A DNA stretch of 64,000 nucleotides, taken from Kutzneria buriramensis. GTDB taxonomy: Bacteria; Actinomycetota; Actinomycetes; Mycobacteriales; Pseudonocardiaceae. Of the stretch, positions 1 to 7,746 are shown one piece after another; the stretch's first letter is position 1, and the number at the start of each line of letters is the position of its first letter. Made by a program: the position numbers and the translations under genes. The notes under the pieces were generated by a model that searched no databases, was not told the origin of the DNA, and saw only the letters and a program-made list of their open reading frames with translations. The stretch is taken from positions 371,648 to 435,647 of the forward strand of contig NZ_QUNO01000010.1 in NCBI RefSeq assembly GCF_003387475.1. Reading direction: 5' to 3'.

Positions 1-925
1 GCTTCACCGTCTGCACGATCTGCTCCAGGAACGCCTTCGACGCGTCCGCGAACAGCAGGTGCGCCTCGTCGAAGAAGAACACCAGCTTCGGCTTGTCCAG
101 GTCGCCTTCCTCGGGCAGCTGGTGGAACAGCGCCGCCAGCAGCCACATCAGGAACGTGGAGAACAACGCCGGATTGCCCTGCAGCTCGGACAGTTCGAGC
201 AGGCTCACCACGCCCCTGCCGTCCTCGACGCGCATCAGGTCGGCCGGATCCAGCTCGGGCTCGCCGAAGAACGTGTCGCCGCCGTTGGCCTCCAGGTTCA
301 GCAGCGCGCGCAGGATCACGCCGGCCGTCGCCGAGGACACCCCGCCCAGGCCCTTCAGGTCCTCCTTGCCCTCGTCGTCGGTCAGGTGCTGGATCACCGA
401 GCGCAGGTCCTTGGTGTCCAACAGCGGCAGCCCGCGCGAGTCGGCCCAGTGGAAGATCAACCCCAGCGTGGACTCCTGGGTGTCGTTGAGCCCCAACACC
501 TTCGACAGCAGGATCGGGCCGAAGCTGGTGATCGTCGCCCGCACCGGGACCGCGCTGCCGCCCTCCCCCAGCGACAGGAACTGCACCGGGAAGCCCGCCG
601 CCTGCCAGTCGTCCCCCGTCTCGGTGGCCCGCTTGGACACCTTGTCGCCGCCCGCACCCGGCCGCGACAGCCCCGACAGGTCACCCTTCACGTCGGCCAT
701 CACCACCGGCACCCCGGCCGCCGACAGCTGCTCGGCCATCAGCTGGAGGGTCTTCGTCTTGCCGGTGCCGGTCGCGCCCGCGATCAGCCCGTGGCGGTTC
801 AGCGTCGCCAGCGGCAGCCGCACCCGGGCCGCCGTGCCGACCGCGCCGTCCACCACCGCCGAGCCCAGCTCCAGCGCACCGCCCTCGGTCGCGTACCCGG
901 CGGTGATCTCCTCGAACGCGTCCAC
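1..925 (-). CDS. HerA-like ATPase, DUF853 family (partial, C-terminus outside window)
   Basis: Only the first 308 residues lie in the window. A Walker A motif GATGTGKT is at residues 50-57, and a Walker B-like stretch KLVFFFDEAHLLF lies near residue 290. The N-terminal arrangement, Walker A about 50 residues in followed by MADVKGDLSGL, is typical of the DUF853/HerA C-terminal-domain ATPases, hexameric DNA-translocase-like proteins whose bacterial role is unsettled. The GTG start is chosen because GGGAGG sits about 5 nt upstream and because the reading frame opens there. It is divergent from the oligoribonuclease gene, 108 bp away. Confidence 0.85.
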   Translation of the reverse strand, partial: MDAFEEITAGYATEGGALELGSAVVDGAVGTAARVRLPLATLNRHGLIAGATGTGKTKTLQLMAEQLSAAGVPVVMADVKGDLSGLSRPGAGGDKVSKRATETGDDWQAAGFPVQFLSLGEGGSAVPVRATITSFGPILLSKVLGLNDTQESTLGLIFHWADSRGLPLLDTKDLRSVIQHLTDDEGKEDLKGLGGVSSATAGVILRALLNLEANGGDTFFGEPELDPADLMRVEDGRGVVSLLELSELQGNPALFSTFLMWLLAALFHQLPEEGDLDKPKLVFFFDEAHLLFADASKAFLEQIVQTVK

Positions 926-1033
926 CCCGACCTCCCGACCCGATGACCCGAACGGCAGAGAAGACACTAGGCCGAACGCCCTGAACTCGCGCGTTCAGAC
1001 GAACACGCACCGTGTCGGGATAAGCTGCTGCGG

Positions 1034-1645
1034 GTGACTGATCGTCTGGTGTGGATCGACTGCGAGATGACCGGGCTCGACCTGGGCAAAGACGCCCTCA
1101 TCGAGATCGCCGCCCTGGTCACCGACGCGGACCTGAACGTGCTCGGAGACGGCGTCGACGTGGTGATCCACGCCGACGACGAGGCGCTGGGCGCGATGCC
1201 CGACGTGGTGCGGGACATGCACGCCCGCTCGGGCCTCACCGACGAGGTGCGCCGCTCCGCCACCACGCTCGAGCAGGCCGAGCAGCTGGTGCTGGAGTAC
1301 ATCCGGCAGTGGGTGCCCGACCCTCGGACCACACCGCTGGCCGGCAACTCGATCGCCACCGACCGCGGCTTCATCGCCCGCGACATGCCCGAACTCGACG
1401 GCCACCTGCACTACCGCATGGTCGACGTGTCCAGCATCAAGGAACTCTGCCGGCGCTGGTACCCGCGCATCTACTACGCGCAGCCCACCAAGGGCCTGGC
1501 CCATCGCGCGCTGGCCGACATCCACGAGTCCATCCGCGAACTGGCGTACTACCGGGCCACGGCATTCGTGCCGCAACCCGGTCCGACCAGCGAACAGGCC
1601 CAGGCCGCGGCGGCGGAGATCCTCCGTGAGGCCGGCCAGGGGTAA
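1034..1645 (+). CDS. orn: Oligoribonuclease
   Basis: A 203-residue DEDDh-family 3'-5' exoribonuclease that degrades nanoRNAs and pGpG to mononucleotides in the cytoplasm. Exo I is [10 protein letters not shown] (D9, E11), and the HRALADI block near residue 157 carries the catalytic His and last Asp of ExoIII. Length and motifs match the Orn family. The GTG start fits the family N-terminus. A tRNA-His gene follows on the same strand, a familiar actinobacterial neighbour. The GGDEF protein at 30.6-32.7 kb suggests c-di-GMP signalling in the same organism, whose pGpG product Orn would clear; that link is inference. Confidence 0.95.
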   Translation: MTDRLVWIDCEMTGLDLGKDALIEIAALVTDADLNVLGDGVDVVIHADDEALGAMPDVVRDMHARSGLTDEVRRSATTLEQAEQLVLEYIRQWVPDPRTTPLAGNSIATDRGFIARDMPELDGHLHYRMVDVSSIKELCRRWYPRIYYAQPTKGLAHRALADIHESIRELAYYRATAFVPQPGPTSEQAQAAAAEILREAGQG

Positions 1646-1653
1646 CCCGTTTT

Positions 1654-1681
1654 TGAGCTCCGGCGAGCGTGCGCTAGCCTT
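1654..1681 (+). promoter_or_regulatory. Putative promoter of tRNA-His
   Basis: TTGAGC at 1654-1659 and TAGCCT at 1676-1681 are separated by 16 bp, a plausible sigma-70 -35/-10 pair lying 38 bp before the tRNA. It overlaps only the end of the orn-tRNA gap. Confidence 0.45.
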
Positions 1682-1718
1682 ACGGAGGTCGACGTCGGAA
1701 ACGACGGAGACGTCCAAT

Positions 1719-1792
1719 GGTGGGTGTAGCTCAGTCGGTAGAGCACTGGGTTGTGGTCCCAGGTGTCGCGGGTTCGAATCCCGTCACTCACC
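1719..1792 (+). tRNA. tRNA-His (GTG)
   Basis: A cloverleaf with acceptor GTGGGTG/CACTCAC, an extra G(-1) at 1719 facing discriminator C at 1792 (the hallmark of tRNA-His), D-arm GCTC/GAGC, anticodon loop TTGTGGT with anticodon GTG, and T-loop TTCGAAT. The CCA end is not encoded. A rho-independent terminator follows directly. Confidence 0.97.
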
Positions 1793-1798
1793 CGCGCG

Positions 1799-1836
1799 AA
1801 ATGGCCCGGCGATGCTCTCGCCGGGCCATTTCTCTT
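1799..1836 (+). terminator. Terminator after tRNA-His
   Basis: A 14-bp perfect inverted repeat, AAATGGCCCGGCGA with TCGCCGGGCCATTT and a 5-nt loop, is followed by a short T-rich tail (TCTCTT). The rest of the gap to 1970 has a GC-rich hairpin (CCGGGGC/GCCCCGG) but no gene. Confidence 0.85.
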
Positions 1837-1970
1837 GGGATGCCTTGTGGGGCCCGGCCCCCACACCCCCACGCCGGGGCTGCGCCCCGGACCCCATCGT
1901 GGTGGGTTTCGACCAGCGTGATGGTCGCCGGTCATCGTGTTGCGGTCGTGCTGTGCGTGTTTGTGTGCGT

Positions 1971-2534
1971 CTACTTCGGACTCACCAGGCCCGGCAGGCG
2001 GGCGGTCACCGTCGGGGAGCTGCCGAGCAGCGATGTGACCATGCTCGCACCGATGATGAGGATCATCAGGCCCTGGGCGTCCACCGGCGGACGGCCCTCA
2101 GCACGCAGCAGGTCCTCCAGCGAGGCGAGGCCGGGCGTGCCGAACTCCTTCCACAGCGCGGCCTGGAGCTCCGGATGGTCGCGCAGCGAGGCCAGCAGGC
2201 CCGGCAGCGCGGCACGGACCTCCGGCCGGGCGAAAAGCTCGGCGGTGTAGGCGAAGGACCCGCGGACCCACTCGCCCGAGTCGGTCGCGTCGAGCACGGT
2301 GGTGGGCGCGTCGCGCCAGCCGAAGACGGCCTCGAACACCAGGTGCGTCTTGGACGGCCAGCGCCGGTAGAGGGCCGGGCGGCCGACGTTGGCCCGCTCG
2401 GCGATCGCGACCATCGACAGCCGGTCCCAGCCGACCTCGACCAGGAGTTCGCGCGCGGCCGCCAGGGCCGCGGCGTCGATGGCCTGGTCGCGGGGGCGTC
2501 CCCGGCCGCGCTCGGACTGCTCCATTCCCGTCAT
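1971..2534 (-). CDS. TetR/AcrR-family transcriptional repressor
   Basis: About 187 residues with an N-terminal TetR HTH (LVEVGWDRLSMVAIAERANVGRPALYRRWPSK, residues ~33-64) and a TetR_C-type all-helical ligand domain. It is divergent from the SDR gene, and a perfect palindrome fills the space between the two genes. It very probably represses itself and the SDR/DapB-like pair. The start is uncertain: ATG at 2534, an upstream TTG at 2540 and ATG at 2525 are all in frame, with no clear ribosome site. The closeness of the operator suggests a leaderless or very short 5' UTR. Confidence 0.9.
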   Translation of the reverse strand: MTGMEQSERGRGRPRDQAIDAAALAAARELLVEVGWDRLSMVAIAERANVGRPALYRRWPSKTHLVFEAVFGWRDAPTTVLDATDSGEWVRGSFAYTAELFARPEVRAALPGLLASLRDHPELQAALWKEFGTPGLASLEDLLRAEGRPPVDAQGLMILIIGASMVTSLLGSSPTVTARLPGLVSPK

Positions 2535-2540
2535 TGTCAA

Positions 2541-2563
2541 TAACGTAACACGCTGTTACGTTA
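2541..2563. promoter_or_regulatory. TetR operator palindrome
   Basis: TAACGTAACA and TGTTACGTTA form a perfect 10-bp inverted repeat around a 3-bp centre (CGC). It sits 6 bp before the TetR start and 5 bp before the SDR GTG, so one bound dimer would cover both transcription starts. Confidence 0.85.
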
Positions 2564-2568
2564 ATCGG

Positions 2569-3339
2569 GTGGTCCTCGACGGCAAGACAGTGGTGGTGTC
2601 CGGGGTCGGCGCCGGCCTCGGCCGCGAGACAGCGCTCGCGGCGGCGCGGGACGGGGCCAACGTGGTCCTCGGCGCCCGCACGGAATCCAACCTGACCAAG
2701 GTGGCGGCGGAGATCGACGCGGACCGGGTGGCCTACGCGGTCACCGACATCACGGACGCGTCGGCGTGCGAGAACCTCGTTTCCGTCGCAGTCGAGAAGT
2801 TCGGCGGCATCGACGCGCTCATCCACGTCGCCGCCAAGGACGACACGTTCGGCGGCCTCGACGGAGCCGACCTGGACCTCTGGCGCGCGGTGCTGGACGT
2901 CAACGTCATCGGCACCATGCGGCTCACCCAGGCCGCGCTGCCGGCGCTGTCCGTCAAGGGCGGCTCGGTGGTGATCATCGGCACCCAGGCGGCGTTCAGC
3001 CCCTCGCTGCCGCAGGCGGCCTACGCCACCTCCAAGGGCGCGCTGCACGCCGCGATGTTCTCGCTGGCCAGGGAGCTCGGACGGCGCAAGATCCGGGTCA
3101 ACTCGGTGGTGCCGGGCTGGATGTGGGGCCCGCAGGTGGAGAACTACGTGAAGTGGCAGGCGCAGAGCAAGGGCGTCACCGAGGACGCGGTGAAGGCCCG
3201 GCTCGACGCCAAGACGGCGCTCGGCGAGATCGCCCAGGACGCCGACGTCGCCGAGGCGGCGGTGTTCTTCGCGTCCGACCGGGCGCGCATGCTGACCGGC
3301 CAGACCCTGTTCGTCAACGGGGGCGAGTACTTCCGCTGA
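2569..3339 (+). CDS. SDR-family NAD(P)-dependent oxidoreductase
   Basis: A 256-residue classical short-chain dehydrogenase. It has the cofactor loop SGVGAGLG near residue 12, an NNAG-equivalent position (HVAAK, atypical), a serine-region (IGTQAAF) and the catalytic YATSK. The substrate cannot be read. The GTG start at 2569 begins the conserved first beta strand; upstream in-frame codons run through the operator. Eleven bp separate it from the DapB-like gene, so the two form an operon under the divergent TetR. The second dehydrogenase suggests sequential oxidation/reduction of a small carbonyl or amine substrate (inference). Confidence 0.9.
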   Translation: MVLDGKTVVVSGVGAGLGRETALAAARDGANVVLGARTESNLTKVAAEIDADRVAYAVTDITDASACENLVSVAVEKFGGIDALIHVAAKDDTFGGLDGADLDLWRAVLDVNVIGTMRLTQAALPALSVKGGSVVIIGTQAAFSPSLPQAAYATSKGALHAAMFSLARELGRRKIRVNSVVPGWMWGPQVENYVKWQAQSKGVTEDAVKARLDAKTALGEIAQDADVAEAAVFFASDRARMLTGQTLFVNGGEYFR

Positions 3340-3350
3340 GGGGAAACGCG

Positions 3351-4415
3351 ATGGCGCACAAGGTGATCGTCTGGGGCACGGGGGTCGTCGGCAAGCTCGT
3401 GATCCGCGAGCTGCTGGACCACCCCGAGTTCGAACTGGCCGGCGTGATCGTGCACGACCCGGCCAAGGACGGCGTGGACGCCGGCGAGCTCATCGGCGCG
3501 AAGCCCTGCGGCATCAGGGCGAGCACGGACGTCCGAGCCGGTTTGGACATCGAGGCGGACGCCGTCGCCTACTTCGGGCCGACCGCCGAGTACGCCGTGC
3601 AGAACATCCAGAACATGGTGCTGGCGCTGCGATCCGGCAAGCACGTCGTGTCCACGGCGATGACTCCCCTGGTCTATCCCGACGTCTGCCCGCCGGAGCT
3701 GCGGGCCGAGCTGGAGAAGGCCTGCGCGGAGTCCGGAAAGTCCTGCTTCACCACGGGAATCGACCCGGGCTTCGCCAACGACCTGTTCCCGCTGACGCTG
3801 ATGGGCGTGTGCGGGCGGGTCGACAGCGTGCGGATCCAGGAGCTCGTCGACTACGCCAGCTACGCCGGCGACTACGGCAAGGTCATGGGTTTCGGGCTGC
3901 CGGTCGAGGAGAAGGCCGTGCTGGAGTACCCCGAGGTCCTGATCTTCGCATGGGGGCACACCATTCCGATGATCGCCGACGCGGTCGGCGTGAAGCTGGA
4001 CCGCATCGACACCGTCTACGAGAAGTGGGCGGCCCCGGAGCGGATTCCGTACCAGCACGGGGTGATCGAGGCCGGCAACTGCGCGGCGGTGCGGTTCGAG
4101 ATCCGCGGCTGGGTCGGCGACCAGGCCCGGATCGTCATCGAGCACGTCAACCGGATCACCAACGCCGCCGCGCCGGACTGGGTGCGGGCGGCGTCGGTGG
4201 ACAACGACGCGTACCGGATCATCATCAAGGGCAGCCCCGAGATCACCCAGGAGACCGCCTTCCGGCACGAGGTCGACGGCGACGCCGTGCTCGGCGGCTG
4301 CCTGGCCACCGGGATGCGGGCGGTGAACGCCGTGCCGTACCTGGACGAGCTGCCGCCGAGGCTGGTGTCGGCGCTCGACCTGCCGCTGATCCCGGGGCGC
4401 GGGGTGATCCGCTAG
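3351..4415 (+). CDS. DapB-fold NAD(P)H-dependent dehydrogenase (amine-dehydrogenase-like)
   Basis: A 354-residue protein with an N-terminal Rossmann fold (VIVWGTGVVGKLVIREL) and a dihydrodipicolinate-reductase-like C-terminal domain. It resembles the 2,4-diaminopentanoate dehydrogenase / natural amine dehydrogenase group that occurs in actinobacterial catabolic operons, not the true lysine-pathway DapB, which is about 250 residues. A GAGGGGAAA ribosome site precedes the ATG. The stop overlaps that of the convergent ArsC-like gene in a shared CTAG. Substrate unknown. Confidence 0.8.
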   Translation: MAHKVIVWGTGVVGKLVIRELLDHPEFELAGVIVHDPAKDGVDAGELIGAKPCGIRASTDVRAGLDIEADAVAYFGPTAEYAVQNIQNMVLALRSGKHVVSTAMTPLVYPDVCPPELRAELEKACAESGKSCFTTGIDPGFANDLFPLTLMGVCGRVDSVRIQELVDYASYAGDYGKVMGFGLPVEEKAVLEYPEVLIFAWGHTIPMIADAVGVKLDRIDTVYEKWAAPERIPYQHGVIEAGNCAAVRFEIRGWVGDQARIVIEHVNRITNAAAPDWVRAASVDNDAYRIIIKGSPEITQETAFRHEVDGDAVLGGCLATGMRAVNAVPYLDELPPRLVSALDLPLIPGRGVIR

Positions 4416-4768
4416 TCGAGCACGGAGCGGACGGCGTCCTCGGTGCGGGCGACGACCGCAGGGCCGTCGTCCGCGGTGATGATCGGGCGCTGGATCAGGA
4501 TCGGATGCTCGGCCAGCGCCGTGATCCACCGGTCCCGGGTCGCCTCGGACTTCTCCCACGTCTTGAGACCGAGCTCGGCGGCGATCTTCTCCCCCGTGCG
4601 GGCGATGTCCCACGGTTCGAGGCCGAGCCGTTCGAGCACCGCGACCAGCTCGGCCTCGGTCGGCGGGTCGTCGAGGTAGCGGCGGACCGTGTAGTCGGCG
4701 CCGGCCTCGTCCAGGATGGACAGCGCCGACCGGCACTTCGAGCACGCGGGGTTGATCCAGATCTCCAC
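4412..4768 (-). CDS. ArsC/Spx-family thioredoxin-fold protein (arsenate-reductase-like)
   Basis: A 118-residue protein with the N-terminal CSKCRSAL motif of the ArsC/Spx family, giving CxxC here where classic glutaredoxin-linked ArsC has CX5R. It also has the family's RYLDDPPTEAEL segment and a C-terminal RPIIT (the substrate-binding Arg of ArsC). The GTG start was chosen so that translation begins on the first beta strand (MEIWINPACSKC). Arsenate reductase is the usual label, but no ars genes are nearby, so a redox-regulator or orphan reductase role is equally possible. Confidence 0.85.
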   Translation of the reverse strand: MEIWINPACSKCRSALSILDEAGADYTVRRYLDDPPTEAELVAVLERLGLEPWDIARTGEKIAAELGLKTWEKSEATRDRWITALAEHPILIQRPIITADDGPAVVARTEDAVRSVLD

Positions 4769-4785
4769 GGCGGTCAGCCTAGGCG

Positions 4786-5055
4786 CTACTCCACGTCCTT
4801 GAGCACGTGCTCGATCGACCGGAGCTTGGCGTCCATCGCCGCCAGCTGCTCCTTCAACTCGGCGATCTGCCGTGTGGCGCCGTCCTGCGCGGTCACCGCC
4901 GAGGTGGCCAGCTCGCGGTAGGCGTCCTCGCGACCGGCCAGCACCTTGGCCCGCGAGGTGGCGGAGAGCTGCCAGACCGTCACCGTGATCACCGTGGTGA
5001 GCAGGACGAAAAGCCCGATCGCACCGGCGACCTGCGGCCATACTTCATTCTGCAT
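4786..5055 (-). CDS. Small membrane-anchored coiled-coil protein
   Basis: An 89-residue protein with one N-terminal membrane segment (residues ~9-30, VAGAIGLFVLLTTVITVTVW) followed by a charged helix. The helix has heptad-like hydrophobics (QIAELKEQLAAMDAKLRSIEHVL) and suggests a coiled coil. Function unknown. It is 17 bp upstream of the ArsC-like gene on the same strand and probably cotranscribed with it. Confidence 0.7.
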   Translation of the reverse strand: MQNEVWPQVAGAIGLFVLLTTVITVTVWQLSATSRAKVLAGREDAYRELATSAVTAQDGATRQIAELKEQLAAMDAKLRSIEHVLKDVE

Positions 5056-5139
5056 CGCCGTGTTCCCCGTTCACTGTGTGCCACCAAAAGCTAGCATGTG
5101 TCACCAGACCGTGTCGGACCGGGCGCGTAGGCTCGTGAC

Positions 5140-6288
5140 GTGTTTCCTGTGGGCGGCAAGGCGACGGTGGACGAGCTCACGGCGGATCCCCATCCGCTGT
5201 TGGCGCGGTTGCGGACGAGCGAACCGGTGTCGTGGCTGCCGGCGTTGGACGGCTGGCTGGTGACGCGGCACGAACTGGCGTTGCAGGTGATGCGCGACGC
5301 GGCGACCTTCACGGTGGACGACCCCCGTTTCTCGACGGCGCGGGTGGTCGGGCCGTCGATGCTGTCGCTGGACGCCGACGAGCACGCCCGGCACCGAGCG
5401 CCGTTCAACCGACAGTTCCGGCCCCGGGAGATCGAGGAACGGTTCGGCGACGCCGTGCGAGCAGAGGCCGCCCGGCTGGTCGACGGGTTCGCGGCCGACG
5501 GCAGCGCGGAGTTGCGGCGGGCGCTGGCCGGTCCGCTGGCGGTCGCGGTCGTGGCCGACGCACTGGGCCTGGACGGCGCCGACGCCAAGCAGGTGCTCGC
5601 CTGGTACGACGCGATCGTGTCCGCGGTGGCCGACATCTCGGCCGGACGCTCGCCGGGAACCGCCGGCGCGGAGGCGTTCGGCGAGCTGCGGGCCCACATC
5701 GAGGGCTCGGTGGCGCGGCATGACCCTTCGCTGTTGACCGACGCCGCGGACGCGTTGGCGCTGCCGGAGGTGGTGTCCAACGCGGCGGTGCTGATGTTCG
5801 GCGGCATCGAGACGACGGAGGGCATGATCGCCAACGTGCTGCTGCACCTGCTGACCGATCCGTCCCAAATGGACCTGGTGCAGGCGGATCGGAGCCTCGT
5901 GCCGGACGCCGTCGAGGAATCTTTGCGGCTGGAGCCGGCGGCGGCGGTGGTCGACCGGTACGCGACGCGCGACGTGGAGCTGGGCGGGGCCAACATCGCC
6001 CGCGGCGATCTCGTGACGGTGTCACTGACGGCGGCCAACCGGGATCCGGCGGTGTTCGAGAACCCGGACGTCTTCGACCTACGGCGGCCGAATCTCCGTA
6101 AGCAGCTGGCATTTGCGCACGGCCCGCACTTCTGCCTGGGCATCGATCTGGCTCGGTTGGAGACGCGGGTGGCCGTCGAGACGGTGCTGGACCGCCTGCC
6201 GGGCATTTCGTTGACATCGCCGTCCGCCGCGACGGGTTTGGTCTTTCGCAAGCCCGAGGGCGTGCATGTCCGCTGGGACGTCGCGTGA
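5140..6288 (+). CDS. Cytochrome P450
   Basis: A 382-residue soluble bacterial class I P450. It shows the I-helix FGGIETTEG in place of AGxET, the ExxR motif EESLR, and the heme loop FAHGPHFCLG with the axial cysteine at about residue 332. At 382 residues it is slightly short for the family. No ferredoxin or reductase gene is adjacent, so electrons must come from elsewhere. It is translationally coupled to the MmcQ/YjbR gene by a 4-bp overlap. Substrate unknown; no biosynthetic core enzyme is close. Confidence 0.93.
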   Translation: MFPVGGKATVDELTADPHPLLARLRTSEPVSWLPALDGWLVTRHELALQVMRDAATFTVDDPRFSTARVVGPSMLSLDADEHARHRAPFNRQFRPREIEERFGDAVRAEAARLVDGFAADGSAELRRALAGPLAVAVVADALGLDGADAKQVLAWYDAIVSAVADISAGRSPGTAGAEAFGELRAHIEGSVARHDPSLLTDAADALALPEVVSNAAVLMFGGIETTEGMIANVLLHLLTDPSQMDLVQADRSLVPDAVEESLRLEPAAAVVDRYATRDVELGGANIARGDLVTVSLTAANRDPAVFENPDVFDLRRPNLRKQLAFAHGPHFCLGIDLARLETRVAVETVLDRLPGISLTSPSAATGLVFRKPEGVHVRWDVA

Positions 6289-6635
6289 CGCCGGCGGAGG
6301 TCGCCGCCTGCGCGCTGGATTTCCCGCAGGCCACTGTGGAGAACCCGTTCGGGCCGGGCGTGGACGTGTACAAGGTCGAGGGCAAGATGTTCGCGCTGGT
6401 GGCGCCCAACGGGAAACCGCCGTCGGTGTCGCTGAAGTGCGAGCCGAACCGGGGCACATATCTGCGGCAGCAGTACGACGCCGTGACACCCGGCTACCAC
6501 CTGAACAAGAAGCACTGGATCACGGTGCTGCTCGACGGCAGCGTGCCGCCGGAGCAGGTGGAGGAGATGATCGAGCACTCCTACGAGCGGGTGGTCGCCG
6601 GGCTGCCGAAGATGGTTCGGCTACGACTTCGGTAG
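6285..6635 (+). CDS. MmcQ/YjbR family protein
   Basis: A 116-residue protein with the family's features: an N-terminal helix ending in FPQATVENPFGPGVDVYKVEGKMFAL, the central PSVSLKCEP strand and the C-terminal KKHWITVLLDG...SYERVVAGLP. This is a CyaY-like fold of unknown biochemical role, thought to bind DNA or ligands in some members. GTG overlaps the P450 stop (GTGA). Its 3' end overlaps the convergent small membrane gene by 15 bp. Confidence 0.9.
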   Translation: MTPAEVAACALDFPQATVENPFGPGVDVYKVEGKMFALVAPNGKPPSVSLKCEPNRGTYLRQQYDAVTPGYHLNKKHWITVLLDGSVPPEQVEEMIEHSYERVVAGLPKMVRLRLR

Positions 6636-6896
6636 CATGCGCACGAATTTCCAGACGTGGTCGGGCACTTCCTCGCCGCGCGCCATCGTGACGGTGAGAC
6701 CCCACGCCATCAGGAAACCGAGCAGCCCCAGCGCGAGCCCGGAGACGCCGAGCAGCAGGCCCACCAACCACATCAGGTGCCGCAGCGGGCTGATGATCGC
6801 CACGATCGGGGCGGTCAGCAGCGCGACCACGATGTAGCCGGCGGATCCGGCCTGATCCATCTTCAACACCAGGCGCAGCAAGCGATGCTTTCCCAT
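6621..6896 (-). CDS. Small two-helix membrane protein
   Basis: A 91-residue protein with two hydrophobic segments (residues ~18-36 and ~41-66) and a soluble C-terminus (MARGEEVPDHVWKFVRMLPKS). No family recognised. It has an excellent ribosome site (GAGGAGG, about 8 nt before ATG), but that site is the 3' arm of a 12-bp hairpin, so translation may be conditional. It lies downstream of, and in the same direction as, the CDP-alcohol phosphotransferase gene. Confidence 0.65.
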   Translation of the reverse strand: MGKHRLLRLVLKMDQAGSAGYIVVALLTAPIVAIISPLRHLMWLVGLLLGVSGLALGLLGFLMAWGLTVTMARGEEVPDHVWKFVRMLPKS

Positions 6897-6901
6897 GGTT
6901 C

Positions 6902-6947
6902 TCGCCTCCTCGGTACGCCGTCGACGGTAGGCGAGCCGAGGAGGCGA
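6902..6947 (-). promoter_or_regulatory. RBS-sequestering hairpin
   Basis: On the minus strand TCGCCTCCTCGG (6947-6936) pairs perfectly with CCGAGGAGGCGA (6913-6902). The 3' arm contains the Shine-Dalgarno sequence GAGGAGG of the small membrane gene starting at 6896. The loop is 22 nt. It could be an RNA thermometer or translational switch, or a DNA operator. Confidence 0.6.
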
Positions 6948-6971
6948 GGCGATTACCCGCGAGGTAAGGGA

Positions 6972-7685
6972 TTACGCGGTTCGGTTGCGCCACAACCAGA
7001 TGACGTCGCGGCCGAACGACCACACCAGCGAGGCCAGCGCCAGCGCGACCACGGCGATCGAGCCGGCGGTCGGCAGCAGACCGGAACTGGCGACGACCAA
7101 CAGCACGCCCTGGGCGGCGGCGACGGTCTTGCGGGCGAAGCTCGGCGGCAGCGAGCCCTTCAGCCAGGGCATGAACCAGCCGGCGGCGACGAACACGTAC
7201 CGCATCGCGCCGATGAGCAGCACCCACGGGCCGAGCGAGGCGGCGACGAACACGCTCAGCACCAGGATCAGGAAGGCGTCGACCTCCATGTCGAAGCGCG
7301 CGCCGACGGCGGTGGCGGTGCCGGTGCGGCGGGCGACGTGGCCGTCGACGCCGTCCAGGATGAGCGCGACGATCGACAGCGCGACGATCAACGCCAGCGC
7401 GGGGCCGTGGACCAGGCTGTCGGCGACGAGGGCGGTGATGCCGCCGACCAGCGTCGCTCGGAACAGGGTGACCCAGTTGGCCTGGCCGAAGGTCCGGGCC
7501 CGGGAGCGGTGCAGTGCGTAACCGAGGGTTGCACACGTCACGACGGCACAGGCGGTGCCGGCGGCCAGCGCGCTGGGGCCGATGCGCAGCGCCGCCCACA
7601 GCAGCGTCAGCAGGACCAGCTGCGCGCCCAGCCCGGCGACCACGCCGGGTGTCGCCGTCGATACGTGCCGAATCTGAGTGGTCAC
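6972..7685 (-). CDS. CDP-alcohol phosphatidyltransferase family membrane enzyme
   Basis: A 237-residue integral membrane protein with about six hydrophobic segments and the complete family signature DG-x2-AR-x8-G-x3-D-x3-D (D114 to D136). The family transfers a phosphate-linked group from a CDP-alcohol (CDP-diacylglycerol or similar) to an alcohol acceptor. The acceptor is not predictable. It is divergent from the MDR/PTPS/GT4 operon with a 61-bp gap, an arrangement I recall from other actinobacteria, so it probably belongs to the same pathway. GTG start. Confidence 0.88.
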   Translation of the reverse strand: MTTQIRHVSTATPGVVAGLGAQLVLLTLLWAALRIGPSALAAGTACAVVTCATLGYALHRSRARTFGQANWVTLFRATLVGGITALVADSLVHGPALALIVALSIVALILDGVDGHVARRTGTATAVGARFDMEVDAFLILVLSVFVAASLGPWVLLIGAMRYVFVAAGWFMPWLKGSLPPSFARKTVAAAQGVLLVVASSGLLPTAGSIAVVALALASLVWSFGRDVIWLWRNRTA

Positions 7686-7746
7686 CGCGCCTCCACACGT
7701 GCTTGTGCGTCGGTCAGAACACGTGCGCTGTGGTAGAAGGGTTCAA

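Noticed and set aside
457..1010. Short minus-strand frames at 457-684 and 681-1010
   Set aside because: They are in the wrong frame; the HerA-like protein is encoded by the frame starting at 925.
2389..2568. Longer N-terminus for the SDR reading through the operator
   Set aside because: The added residues match no SDR and would place the operator inside the coding sequence.
5140..6288. P450 as part of a natural-product gene cluster
   Set aside because: No PKS, NRPS, terpene or RiPP core enzyme occurs within the window.
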